Shown: positions 21,867 through 29,783 of the stretch, in pieces | Layout of the letters: the number at the start of each line of letters is the position of its first letter | Position numbering within the stretch: the first letter of the stretch is position 1 | Origin: Nonomuraea gerenzanensis | GTDB taxonomy: Bacteria > Actinomycetota > Actinomycetes > Streptosporangiales > Streptosporangiaceae | DNA length: 64,000 nucleotides | Assembly: GCF_020215645.1 (NCBI RefSeq) | Contig: NZ_CP084058.1 | Location: 186,001 to 250,000, forward strand | Direction of reading: 5' to 3' | Position numbers and translations under genes: made by a program | The notes under the pieces: generated by a model | Databases searched by the model: none | Seen by the model: only the letters and a program-made list of their open reading frames with translations | Told to the model about the DNA's origin: nothing

Positions 21867-22646
21867 ATGCGTGCGAAGTTCTTGGCCGTCCCGCTGGCCG
21901 CGTGCGTGCTGGCGAGCACCGCGTTGAGCGGCACCGCGAGCGCCGCGCCGGCGGTCCCGGCGGTGCTGGCGAAGAACCCGCTGTACAAGGTGGGGAAGTT
22001 CACGCTGAAGACGTGCGAGGAGCCGCCCACGGCCGCCGACGTCGAGGTCATGCGCCTGTACGTCGAGGAGGTCTCCGACTGCCTGGACAAGGCGTGGGGG
22101 CCGCTGGTCAGGAAGGCGGGGCTGCCGTACAGCAGGCCCAAGGTGAAGGTGTCGCACGGTGACAGGGTCGAAACGCCCTGCGGCACGTACGCGCCCAACC
22201 AGACGGACAGCATCTACTGCGCCAAGACCAGGACCGTGCACCTCATGGTCAGCGACTACGGGCTGTCGGATGAGATCGACAGGCCGATGTGGCTGGACGC
22301 CCTCTCGGCCGGGTGGGCCCTGCATGTGCAGACGGTCATGGGAGTCACCGGCGCCGTGGCGAAGGCCTTGAAGAAGGCGTCCAAGCGGGACAGGCTCGCC
22401 CTGTACGCCAAGCACACGTTGCAGACGCTCTGCCTGACCGGAGCCTTCACCGGCAGCGTCTGGGACTCGCTCGGCCACTCGAAGAGAAGCGGGCACGAGT
22501 CGTACATCAACCGGGACGCCCGCTACGGCGACCTCCCCGGTTACGGCACGGCGAAGAACCGCGCGTACTGGACGCGCCGGGGGTTCGAGGCCGAGTCGCC
22601 GTCGGTCTGCAACACGTTCACGGCCCCGGCCGCCAGAGTGAAGTAG
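21867..22646 (+). CDS. secreted YpfJ-like putative metallopeptidase lacking the HEXXH motif
   Basis: Exported protein of 259 residues with a Sec signal peptide (MRAKFLAVPLAACVLASTAL, cleavage after ASA). The mature part follows the neutral zinc metallopeptidase (YpfJ/Zn_protease) pattern: VEEVSDCLDKAWGPLVRKAG, a TPCG block (VETPCGTYAPNQTDSIYCAK), and the helix that should carry HExxHHVQ. Here that helix is DALSAGWALHVQTVMGVTGA, with HE and the second zinc His replaced by AG and L. The C-terminal region still has ESPSVCNTF. It is therefore probably a non-catalytic paralogue that keeps the fold. The start is the ATG at 21867, before the signal peptide. Confidence 0.82.
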   Translation: MRAKFLAVPLAACVLASTALSGTASAAPAVPAVLAKNPLYKVGKFTLKTCEEPPTAADVEVMRLYVEEVSDCLDKAWGPLVRKAGLPYSRPKVKVSHGDRVETPCGTYAPNQTDSIYCAKTRTVHLMVSDYGLSDEIDRPMWLDALSAGWALHVQTVMGVTGAVAKALKKASKRDRLALYAKHTLQTLCLTGAFTGSVWDSLGHSKRSGHESYINRDARYGDLPGYGTAKNRAYWTRRGFEAESPSVCNTFTAPAARVK

Positions 22647-22677
22647 CGCGGCGCGCCCGGGGAAGGACGCGCCGCGC
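22646..22677. terminator. bidirectional terminator hairpin
   Basis: Perfect 10-bp arms GCGCGGCGCG (22646-22655) and CGCGCCGCGC (22668-22677) between the converging ends of the YpfJ-like and protease genes. Confidence 0.65.
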
Positions 22678-22693
22678 GGTCATGCGGCCGGTG

Positions 22694-23830
22694 CTAACCG
22701 GTGGTGAGGGTGAGGCCGTACGCCCCCAAGGCCTCGTTGACCGGCTGGTGGTACGTGGTGCCGCCGACCGAGCAGTTGCCCGAGCCGCCCGACGTCATGC
22801 CCTGGGCCTGGTTGCCCGAGATGAACGAGCCGCCGGAGTCGCCGGGCTGGGCGCACGCGCTGGTGCGGGTCAGGCCGGTGACGGTGCCCTGGGCGTAGCG
22901 GACGGTGGCGTTGTGCTGCTGGATGGTGCCGCAGCGCCAGCCGGTGGTGGAGCCGGAGCGGCAGATGGACGCGCCGACGGAGGCCTGGGTGGAGCCTCGT
23001 ACGGTCACGTTCGCGCCGCCGGAGCCACGCACGTACGGCGTCACGGTGTTACCGGGAGCGGCCACCCAGGCGTAGTCGTTGCCCGGGAAGGACGAGCCCT
23101 GGAAGGTGCCGGTCGGGTTGGTCGTCCTGGAGCCGGCCCGGCCGCAGTGCCCGGCGGTGACGAAGCCGGGGGTGGAGCCGCGGGTGACGGAGAAGCCGAT
23201 GCTGCAGCGGCTGGAGCCGATGTAGTACGCGGCGCCGCCGATGATGTTGATGAACGTCGTCGGCCGCTCAGCCGTCGCCGACACGACGACCGCGCTCCTG
23301 TCCACGCCCGCCGCGGCGACGAGGGCCTCGGCGGCCTCGACCGTGGGAGCCTGCACGGAGACGGTGTTGGTCTTCACGTCGACGAACCAGAGCGCGGCCT
23401 TGGAGGTGACCCGCCTGGGAGCGGCGTCGAGCTGCTGCATGACGCCGTTGAGCTGGGCCAGCGAGCGCTGGACCACGACGGGCTGAGCGCCCTGCGCCTC
23501 GATGGTCGGTGCGGCCGCCGGGTCCGTGGTGGCGACCATGAGCTTGGAGGCGTCGTCGTTCAGCCAGGCGCCGCCGAACGAGCCACCCAGTGCGGGGGTG
23601 AGGCTCGCCTCGGCGGCGGCCGCGCGCTCCTCGTTGGCCAGGCGAGTGATGACCTGCGCCTCGGTGAGGCCCAGGTCGCGTTCGAGCGCGTCGATCATGG
23701 AGGGGGGTGCGGTGGGGGGAGCGGCGGCTTGTGGCGCCGTGTCAGCTGCTGCTGGGCTGAGGGGGGTGGCCAGGCAGACGGCGAGGATGGCGCCGCCTAC
23801 CAGCGCACAGCGTTTACTCAACATGTGCAC
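22694..23830 (-). CDS. secreted alpha-lytic/streptogrisin-type serine protease (S1 family)
   Basis: Prepro-protease of about 378 residues. A signal peptide (CALVGGAILAVCLATPLSPA) is followed by an alpha-lytic-protease-type prodomain (DLGLTEAQVITRLANEER, LGGSFGGAWLNDDASKLMVA), a foldase needed for maturation. The catalytic domain begins around IIGGAAYYIG. The triad is visible: His in GFVTAGHCG, Asp in GNDYAWV and Ser in AQPGDSGGSFISG. Six cysteines around the active site match the streptogrisin disulfides. There is no C-terminal binding module. Two Met codons (23830 and 23824) are possible starts. Confidence 0.95.
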   Translation of the reverse strand: MHMLSKRCALVGGAILAVCLATPLSPAAADTAPQAAAPPTAPPSMIDALERDLGLTEAQVITRLANEERAAAAEASLTPALGGSFGGAWLNDDASKLMVATTDPAAAPTIEAQGAQPVVVQRSLAQLNGVMQQLDAAPRRVTSKAALWFVDVKTNTVSVQAPTVEAAEALVAAAGVDRSAVVVSATAERPTTFINIIGGAAYYIGSSRCSIGFSVTRGSTPGFVTAGHCGRAGSRTTNPTGTFQGSSFPGNDYAWVAAPGNTVTPYVRGSGGANVTVRGSTQASVGASICRSGSTTGWRCGTIQQHNATVRYAQGTVTGLTRTSACAQPGDSGGSFISGNQAQGMTSGGSGNCSVGGTTYHQPVNEALGAYGLTLTTG

Positions 23831-24006
23831 TCCTCGGGTGGGGGTGCTGTCAAGCTAACGGTTGCTTCGGCCGCTGTTAGATACCAAACGTGCACTATTT
23901 CGGTGTTATGGACCCTTTACGGCCTCGGCCCTGAATCTGAAATTTTCAGCCTTTAAGGCGAAGGTGTTGATGGGTGGGTAAGGTGCCGTGGCTGGAGGTG
24001 TTCTCT

Positions 24007-24462
24007 GTGCGTAATGGTGTTCGTCATCTGCTCGGCGCCGGCGCAGGACTGCTGGCCACCCCGCTGATCGCGGCCGGCCTTCTCTACGTCGCCGGCGGCC
24101 GGGCCCTGGCCCCCTGGATGGCGGCTGTCGCGCTCGGGGCCACGATGGTCCTCGTGGGCGTCCTGGCCGGGTCGCGGGTCTCGCCGATCGGCTCGCTGCT
24201 GCCCGGCCTGGCGCTGGCCGCCGTGGCGGGACTGGCGTACGTGCCCGGGGTCTCGGTGGCGGGCCTGCTGCCCGCCGAGTACGCCGAGCCGTACGCGGGG
24301 CTGGCCGGGACGTGGGCGCTGCCCGTGGCCTGCGTGTTGCTGGCCGCCTCGGTGTTCCCGGCGCGCTGGCGGGCCGCCGTGCGCCCCGAGCCGCAGGCGG
24401 AGCCCGAGGAGGAGGTCCCCGAGCCGCCGCCGCTGCCCAAGCGCATCCCCTCGCGCTACTGA
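24007..24462 (+). CDS. integral membrane protein with acidic Pro-rich tail
   Basis: Protein of about 151 residues with four hydrophobic helices (HLLGAGAGLLATPLIAAGLL, MAAVALGATMVLVGVLAG, LLPGLALAAVAGLAYV, ALPVACVLLAASVFPARW) and a cytosolic tail rich in Glu and Pro (EPQAEPEEEVPEPPPLP). A GGAGG eight bases upstream makes the GTG at 24007 the likely start. The family resembles small actinobacterial membrane proteins of unknown role (often annotated YIP or integral membrane). Its end lies 11 bp from the convergent MFS gene. Confidence 0.7.
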   Translation: MRNGVRHLLGAGAGLLATPLIAAGLLYVAGGRALAPWMAAVALGATMVLVGVLAGSRVSPIGSLLPGLALAAVAGLAYVPGVSVAGLLPAEYAEPYAGLAGTWALPVACVLLAASVFPARWRAAVRPEPQAEPEEEVPEPPPLPKRIPSRY

Positions 24463-24472
24463 CGGGCCGGGA

Positions 24473-25609
24473 TCAGCGCGCGGCCAGCGGGATCAGGGCG
24501 ATGACCAGGTACGGCAGCGCCAGCAGGGCGAACGTCACGCCGTGCGGCAGCGAGGCCGACGCCGTCCCGTACGCGGTGTAGGCGCCGAGCGTCACCACGT
24601 TCGTGCCGAGGCCGGCCACCGAGGTCACGGTGGCGCGCGCCGGGCCGGTGATGCGCTCCTGCAGCCGTACGTCGGCGAGCACCTGGGCGAGCTGGAAGGC
24701 CCCGACGGCCAGTGCGATCGCCACGAAGCCCGCCGGATGCCCGCTGAGCGCGCCCACGGCCATGGCCAGGGCCGCCAGCCCGAGCAGCGCGGCGTACCCG
24801 CGGGACCGCAGGCGCTCGGCCGGCCCCGCCAGCAGGCCGCCGGCCGTGGCGCCCACCCAGACCAGGAGGATCAGCAGCGGGATCGTGGCCCTGGCCACAC
24901 CCGTCTCCGCCCCCAGGAACGGGACGTACTCCTCCAGCGCGCCCCAGATCGCCGTCACGAACGCCACCAGCAGCACCGCGCGCAGCACCCCGCGATCCGC
25001 CCTGGCCAGGCCGATGCCCTCGCGCAGGGTCGCCAGGTAGCTCCACTGCCCGGCGCCGCCCCGGGCGCGGTGCTCGGGCAGGGTCAGGGCCGTGGCCGCG
25101 CACAGGACGCAGGCCAGCACGCTGGCCACACCCACGGCGGGATAACCGCCGGCCGCGAACACGGGCGAGGCCAGCCCGATCGCCGCCGCACTGCCGGCCA
25201 GGCCGAGCGCGGTCGCGCGGCCCATGACGCGGGCGTACCCGCCGGACTGGCCACGCCGCTCCATCTCCTCGTACGCCAGCGCCTCGTACGCACCGGAGAC
25301 CAGCGACTCCCCGGCCCCCCACAACACGAACCCGGCCGCGAACACCCAGTAGGAGGGGAACAGCACCCACAGCGCGAAGCCCGCGCCGCTCAGCAGCGGG
25401 CCGAGGACCAGCAGCAGCCGCCGGGAGACGGCGTCGGCCCAGGCGCCCGAGGGGACCTCCAGCACCATGCCCGTCACCGACCAGATGACGAACAGAGAGG
25501 AGACCTCGGCGACGGAGATCCCGGTGTCGGTGAACAGCAGGGCGTAGACCGGGTAGATCAGGATGAATTCGCTGAGGAACGCGTAGACGTACAGCGATAC
25601 GGCAAGCAT
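24473..25609 (-). CDS. MFS transporter
   Basis: Major facilitator protein of 378 residues with about 11-12 helices. Recognisable elements are EVPSGAWADAVSRRLLLVLG (the loop 2-3 signature, D-x-x-x-RR) and WGAGESLVSGAYEALAYEEM, typical of drug/metabolite MFS exporters. It is the last gene of a minus-strand operon behind HxlR- and MarR-type regulators (118-bp gap), so its expression is probably controlled by one or both. The substrate is unknown. Confidence 0.93.
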   Translation of the reverse strand: MLAVSLYVYAFLSEFILIYPVYALLFTDTGISVAEVSSLFVIWSVTGMVLEVPSGAWADAVSRRLLLVLGPLLSGAGFALWVLFPSYWVFAAGFVLWGAGESLVSGAYEALAYEEMERRGQSGGYARVMGRATALGLAGSAAAIGLASPVFAAGGYPAVGVASVLACVLCAATALTLPEHRARGGAGQWSYLATLREGIGLARADRGVLRAVLLVAFVTAIWGALEEYVPFLGAETGVARATIPLLILLVWVGATAGGLLAGPAERLRSRGYAALLGLAALAMAVGALSGHPAGFVAIALAVGAFQLAQVLADVRLQERITGPARATVTSVAGLGTNVVTLGAYTAYGTASASLPHGVTFALLALPYLVIALIPLAAR

Positions 25610-25727
25610 GAGACCTTCCAGGGGGACGAGAGAGGGGACTCCGAGTGCTTGCCGGCTCGGAGGCCCGCGCCCGCCGCTGGCGTTCGGGGCGGTGGTGGAT
25701 CAATGTCGCCAGGTCATACGAGCGAGT

Positions 25728-26180
25728 CTAGGGCGCGATGTCCCCGATGCGCGCGCGGAAATCGCGGCGCTCCAGCGCCCGCAGCGTCGCCGTCATGAGC
25801 TGCTCCAGCGGGACGGGCAGCTCGGCGTCCAGCTCACGTACGGCCCGCTCCGTGGCCGCCCACTCCGCCTCGATGAGGGGCAACGCGGCGCGGGCCCGGT
25901 CGGTCAGGCGCACGATGCGGTGGCGGGCGTCGGCGCCCTTCTCCAGGGTGACGAAGCCGCTGCGCCGCATCTGGACGACCGTCTGGCTGGCGGCGGAGTG
26001 CGTCACGCCGATCGCCCCTGCCAGGTCGCGGATGGGCAGCGGGCCCCGCGCCACCAGCGCGCGTACGACGGGCGAGTAGCGGGGCCGGTAGTCGGGCAGG
26101 CCGTGCTCGGCGTAGACGTCGGCGACGGCGCCGTCCATCAGCTCGTGCACGTGCCGCATCAACGTGCCCAGTGCGATCAC
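25728..26180 (-). CDS. MarR-family regulator, translationally coupled
   Basis: Winged-helix regulator of 150 residues: LPIRDLAGAIGVTHSAASQT (recognition helix), VVQMRRSGFVTLEKGADARH (wing) and a C-terminal helix RALERRDFRARIGDIAP. The GTG start at 26180 overlaps the TGA of the HxlR gene (GTGA), fixing the start and indicating co-translation. It is likely to act on the downstream MFS transporter. Confidence 0.92.
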   Translation of the reverse strand: MIALGTLMRHVHELMDGAVADVYAEHGLPDYRPRYSPVVRALVARGPLPIRDLAGAIGVTHSAASQTVVQMRRSGFVTLEKGADARHRIVRLTDRARAALPLIEAEWAATERAVRELDAELPVPLEQLMTATLRALERRDFRARIGDIAP

Positions 26181-26533
26181 GACACCAACGTAACAGTGCT
26201 GTCGCACTCCTCCTCGCCGGGCAGCGGGATCCACTTGTGGGACCACTTCACCAGCTCGTCGAGCACGGGGCGCAGCTCCTGGCCCATCTCGGTGAGGTGG
26301 TACTCCACCCGCACCGGCGAGGTGGCCAGCACCCGCCGCTCGATCAGACCGGCGGACTCCAGCTCGCGCAGCCGCCTGGCCAGCATCGTGTCGTTGATGC
26401 CGGGGATGGCCGCCTTGACGTCGGCGTACCGGTGGGCGCCCTTGAAGATCATGTGGATGACGGCGCCGGACCAGCGGGCGCCGATCAGCTCTAAGGCGAT
26501 GTGGAAGCGGGTGCAGACCTGATCGAGGCTCAT
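26177..26533 (-). CDS. HxlR-family transcriptional regulator
   Basis: Compact winged-helix protein of 118 residues: CTRFHIALELIGARWSGAVI, then GAHRYADVKAAIPGINDTML, ARRLRELESAGLIERRVLAT, and VEYHLTEMGQELRPVLDELV, the standard HxlR pattern. An N-terminal Cys (VC at residue 7) may serve redox or aldehyde sensing as in several HxlR proteins. Divergent from the FMN reductase at 26630, it heads the MarR-MFS operon. The 96-bp shared region contains a GTAGCTAC palindrome. Confidence 0.94.
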   Translation of the reverse strand: MSLDQVCTRFHIALELIGARWSGAVIHMIFKGAHRYADVKAAIPGINDTMLARRLRELESAGLIERRVLATSPVRVEYHLTEMGQELRPVLDELVKWSHKWIPLPGEEECDSTVTLVS

Positions 26534-26629
26534 GCGGGCAGTCTAGCGTTTGCTAAGGAATCTGTAGCTACTAAATAATGTTGAGTGCCGCAGTGACCCG
26601 CACACCTCACTCATCGCTAGGAGCACGTC

Positions 26630-27208
26630 ATGGACAAGCCCGTTCTGCAGATCATCGTCGCGAGCACCCGCCCCGGCCGCGCCGGTCGCTCGGTCGCCGA
26701 CTGGGTGCGTGACAAGGCCGTGGCCTCGGGGTTGTTCGAGGTGGAGCTGGTCGATCTGGCGGAGGTGCGGCTGCCGTTCCTGGACGAGCCCCACCACCCC
26801 AGGCTCAAGCAGTACGTGAACGCGCACACCAAGGAGTGGAGCGCCACCGTGGACCGGGCGGACGCGTACGTGTTCGTGACCCCCGAGTACAACCACAGCT
26901 TCCCCGGCGTGCTGAAGAACGCGCTGGACTACCTGCACCACGAGTGGCAGCACAAGCCGGCGGCGTTCGTCAGCTACGGCGGCGTCTCGGGCGGCACCCG
27001 GGCGGTCGCCGCGCTGCGGCACGTGGTCAGCACGCTGAAGATGGTCCCCGTGATGGAAGGCGTGATCATCCCCTTCGTGCCGCAGTTCAGGGACGAGGAC
27101 GGCGCGCTGCGGCCCAACGAGGTCATGGAGGCGGGCGCCGACGCCATGCTCGCCGAGCTGGCCCGCTACAGCGGCGTGCTCGGCGCGATGCGGCAGCCCA
27201 CGGACTGA
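26630..27208 (+). CDS. NAD(P)H-dependent FMN reductase
   Basis: Flavodoxin-like reductase of 192 residues: the FMN phosphate loop IIVASTRPGRAGRSVADW, the middle block YVFVTPEYNHSFPGVLKNAL, and SYGGVSGGTRAVAALR for the dimer and flavin site. Functions include quinone and azo reduction. AGGAG lies six bases before the ATG. Divergence from the HxlR gene points to redox- or xenobiotic-responsive control, in keeping with quinone-responsive HxlR regulators. Confidence 0.95.
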   Translation: MDKPVLQIIVASTRPGRAGRSVADWVRDKAVASGLFEVELVDLAEVRLPFLDEPHHPRLKQYVNAHTKEWSATVDRADAYVFVTPEYNHSFPGVLKNALDYLHHEWQHKPAAFVSYGGVSGGTRAVAALRHVVSTLKMVPVMEGVIIPFVPQFRDEDGALRPNEVMEAGADAMLAELARYSGVLGAMRQPTD

Positions 27209-27245
27209 GCCTCGCAGCGACGTCGCGGCACCTGATGGCCTGGGC

Positions 27246-27251
27246 TACGCT
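27246..27251 (+). promoter_or_regulatory. putative -10 of leaderless radical SAM gene
   Basis: TACGCT lies six bases before the GTG start at 27258, so the transcript would begin at or next to the start codon. Confidence 0.45.
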
Positions 27252-27257
27252 GCGGGC

Positions 27258-28541
27258 GTGGCGCTGGCAGTGAGTGTGGTGGTCCGATATCGCAAGGCGG
27301 TGACGTACGGCGTGCACGCGCTGCTCGCCGCCCTGGAGACCGCGGAGGTCGAGCACGAGCTGCGCCTCGGCACCACCCCCGAGGAGACCGCGGAGCACAT
27401 CCTGGCGAGCGAGGCCGACCGGGTGCTGGTGCTCTGGTCCTTCTACTCGCCCGACGCCGAGGCCATGGCCGCCGAGCTGGCCGAGGTCAGGGCGCGCAGC
27501 GGCGGGCGCGGGCTGCACATCGCGGGCGGCGTGCACGCCACCGCCGAGCCCCAGCAGGTCATCGACGCGGGCTGGGACCTGGCCGGCGTCGGCGAGGGCG
27601 AGTCGACGGTCATCTCGCTCGTCCGGGCGCTCCAGGAGGACGCGCCGCTCACCTCCGTCCCCGGCCTGGCGATCAAGGACTCCGACGGCGTCGCGCTGCG
27701 CACCAGGCCGGCGCCGCAGCTCCCGCTCGACGCGTTCCCCTCCTTCGTCGGCAGGAGCGGGCCGATCGAGATCACCCGGGGGTGCCGCTACACCTGCCGC
27801 TTCTGCCAGACGCCGTTCATGTTCGGCGGGCAGTTCAGGCACCGGTCGGTGGCCAGCGTGCGCGAGCACGTGCGCGGCATGGTCGAGCGGGGGCTGCGTG
27901 ACGTGCGGTTCATCACCCCGACCTCGCTGTCGTACGGCTCGCCCGGCCCCGACCCCGACCTCGGGGCGGTGGAGGAGCTGCTGTCAGGGGTCAAGGAGGA
28001 GCTGCCGCCGCACGGGCGGGTCTTCTTCGGCAGCTTTCCCTCGGAGGTACGGCCCGAGCATGTCACGCCGGAGGCCATGCGGCTGCTCAAGCGGTACGTC
28101 GCCAACGACAACCTGATCATCGGGGCCCAGTCGGGGTCCGACAGGGTGCTGGCCGCGTCGGGGCGCGGGCACGACACCTCGCCCGTGCGCGACGCCGTCA
28201 GGATCGCCGTCGAGCACGGTTTCCGGCCGAACGTCGACTTCATCTTCGGCATGCCGGGGGAGACCGAGGCGGACCAGGCGGATTCGTTGCGGCTCGCGGG
28301 CGATCTGGCCGAGCTGGGCGCGCGCATCCACACGCACACGTTCATGCCGCTGCCCGGCACGCCGTGGCGCGACGCCGAGCCGGCGTTCATCCCGCTGGCG
28401 ACGATGAGCGAGCTCGACCGGCTGGCCCAGCGCGGCGACGCCTACGGGCACTGGCGCAGGCAGGCCGAGCACGCCGTCCGCCTGGCGGAGACCGCCAAGG
28501 CCTACCCGCGCAGGACACGCCGCCGCCGCGCCACCGACTGA
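27258..28541 (+). CDS. B12-binding radical SAM protein (MJ_1487-like family)
   Basis: Iron-sulfur enzyme of 427 residues. An N-terminal cobalamin-binding-like domain (residues ~1-125) includes DRVLVLWSFYSPDAEAMAAE and LHIAGGVHATAEPQQV with GVGEGE. The radical SAM domain has the cluster motif CRYTCRFC in EITRGCRYTCRFCQTPFMFG (cysteines near residue 177). Later segments are FFGSFPSEVRPEHVTPEAMR, IIGAQSGSDRVLAASGRGH and FIFGMPGETEADQADSLRL. The GSDRVL and GMPGET blocks are typical of B12-radical SAM enzymes. The overall pattern recalls the MJ_1487 group first seen in methanogens; that sub-assignment is from memory. The substrate is unknown. Confidence 0.85.
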   Translation: MALAVSVVVRYRKAVTYGVHALLAALETAEVEHELRLGTTPEETAEHILASEADRVLVLWSFYSPDAEAMAAELAEVRARSGGRGLHIAGGVHATAEPQQVIDAGWDLAGVGEGESTVISLVRALQEDAPLTSVPGLAIKDSDGVALRTRPAPQLPLDAFPSFVGRSGPIEITRGCRYTCRFCQTPFMFGGQFRHRSVASVREHVRGMVERGLRDVRFITPTSLSYGSPGPDPDLGAVEELLSGVKEELPPHGRVFFGSFPSEVRPEHVTPEAMRLLKRYVANDNLIIGAQSGSDRVLAASGRGHDTSPVRDAVRIAVEHGFRPNVDFIFGMPGETEADQADSLRLAGDLAELGARIHTHTFMPLPGTPWRDAEPAFIPLATMSELDRLAQRGDAYGHWRRQAEHAVRLAETAKAYPRRTRRRRATD

Positions 28542-28595
28542 CCCGCGCCGCCGCCACGTCACCCGACTGACCCCGCGCGGTGCCTGGCAGGTGCG

Positions 28596-28844
28596 TCAGG
28601 TGGGGCGGGGCCCGTCGTCCTCGTCGTCCAGCATGCGCAGCGCCCGTTCGAAGGCGTCGCCCACCGGCCGCAGCGCCTGCGAGAACGCGTTGACAAGAGG
28701 GCCGAAGATCTCACTGACCTCGGTCATGAGGTCGGGACTCTTGTTCTCGGGAGGCGCCCACCGCATGGCGTCGGCGCTCAGCGTCTCCCACTCGTCGACG
28801 ACGCCGTCGATGGCATCAAGCACATGATCAGGATCGCTTGGCAT
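28596..28844 (-). CDS. small acidic helical hypothetical protein (82 aa)
   Basis: Soluble protein rich in Asp and Glu: VLDAIDGVVDEWETLSADAM, then a segment EVSEIFGPLVNAFSQALRPV and FERALRMLDDEDDGPR. GGAG nine bases before the ATG supports the start. Probably all helix. No family is recognised. It is divergent in orientation from the radical SAM gene before it and may be unrelated to it. Confidence 0.6.
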   Translation of the reverse strand: MPSDPDHVLDAIDGVVDEWETLSADAMRWAPPENKSPDLMTEVSEIFGPLVNAFSQALRPVGDAFERALRMLDDEDDGPRPT

Positions 28845-28884
28845 GACCGTTTCTCCGTGAAAGGGCCGTCAAGCCCACGGTACG

Positions 28885-29394
28885 TCATGCGGGGATCGAC
28901 ACGCCCACCCCGCCCCGGGTCTGTGCGCCGTACCGCTGCTTGTCGGCGTTCAGATCGAGCGGCCGGATGCCGGTGCGCGCGGCGAGGATCTCCTCGGTCA
29001 GCAGCGAGGCGGGCACCAGCCACGACACCTCGAACTCCAGCCCGTCGGGGTCCTTGGCGTACAGCGCCTTGGTCGTGCTGTGGTCGGAGGAGCCCACCAG
29101 CGCGTTCAGCTCGGCCAGCTTGGCCTGCACGCGCTCCAGCTCCTCCAGGGTGTCGACCTCCCAGGCCAGGTGGTACAGGCCGACGGAGGTGCGCCCGGCC
29201 GGCGAGGCGGAGGCGTGCTCGCCGATCTGGAACAGGCCCAGGTCGTGGTCGTTGGAGGAGCCGGGGGCCTGGAGGAAGGCGGCTCCTCGCATGCCCATGA
29301 CGACCTCGAACCCGAGCGCCTCCCGGTAGAAGGCCACGCTGCGCTCCACGTCGCGGACGTACAGAACCGCGTGGTTGAGCCGCTGCACCGGCAT
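28885..29394 (-). CDS. VOC-family dioxygenase-like protein
   Basis: Protein of 169 residues of the glyoxalase/catechol-2,3-dioxygenase type: RLNHAVLYVRDVERSVAFYR gives the first metal His and domain, GLYHLAWEVDTLEELERVQ the second, and ALYAKDPDGLEFEVSWLVP the metal Glu. His-His-Glu is the extradiol-dioxygenase metal triad, so an iron-dependent ring-cleavage or lyase role is possible. The ATG at 29394 has AGGGAG upstream; the frame extends to 29757 without homology. Confidence 0.92.
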   Translation of the reverse strand: MPVQRLNHAVLYVRDVERSVAFYREALGFEVVMGMRGAAFLQAPGSSNDHDLGLFQIGEHASASPAGRTSVGLYHLAWEVDTLEELERVQAKLAELNALVGSSDHSTTKALYAKDPDGLEFEVSWLVPASLLTEEILAARTGIRPLDLNADKQRYGAQTRGGVGVSIPA

Positions 29395-29553
29395 GATGTG
29401 CTCCCTTCGACAGAGTCCATCTCCAAAATAGTTGAACGCGCATATACCTAGCGATGGCCAGATGGGGACGGACCGACACGCGGGCCGGAGTAGCGCGCGA
29501 ACTGTCGGCCCGAGGCCGTAGCGTTCTGCGGGTACCCGAGCGAGGAGAGGCCG

Positions 29554-29739
29554 ATGCACGACACGGAAGAGCTGTTCAGGGCGGTTCACGGGGTCGCGGG
29601 GCGGTTCGCGGGCCAGCCCGTGCCCGTGGTGATGGAGGCCTTGCTGCGCCAGTTGCCCAAGGCTTCCGGCGTCGAGGTGGCGGACATCAGGAAGATCGCT
29701 GAGGAGATCAGCGTGGGGCGCGACCCGTCGGGCTTGTGA
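29554..29739 (+). CDS. small hypothetical protein (61 aa)
   Basis: Short helical protein: LFRAVHGVAGRFAGQPVPVV, then MEALLRQLPKASGVEVADIR and a short tail. GAGGAG lies seven to eight bases before the ATG, which gives some confidence that it is expressed. It sits 44 bp before xylA and could be in the same transcript. No function is recognised. Confidence 0.55.
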   Translation: MHDTEELFRAVHGVAGRFAGQPVPVVMEALLRQLPKASGVEVADIRKIAEEISVGRDPSGL

Positions 29740-29783
29740 ACAACCGCTTGTGAACAACTGATCGCCAGGGGAGCATCGGACTC

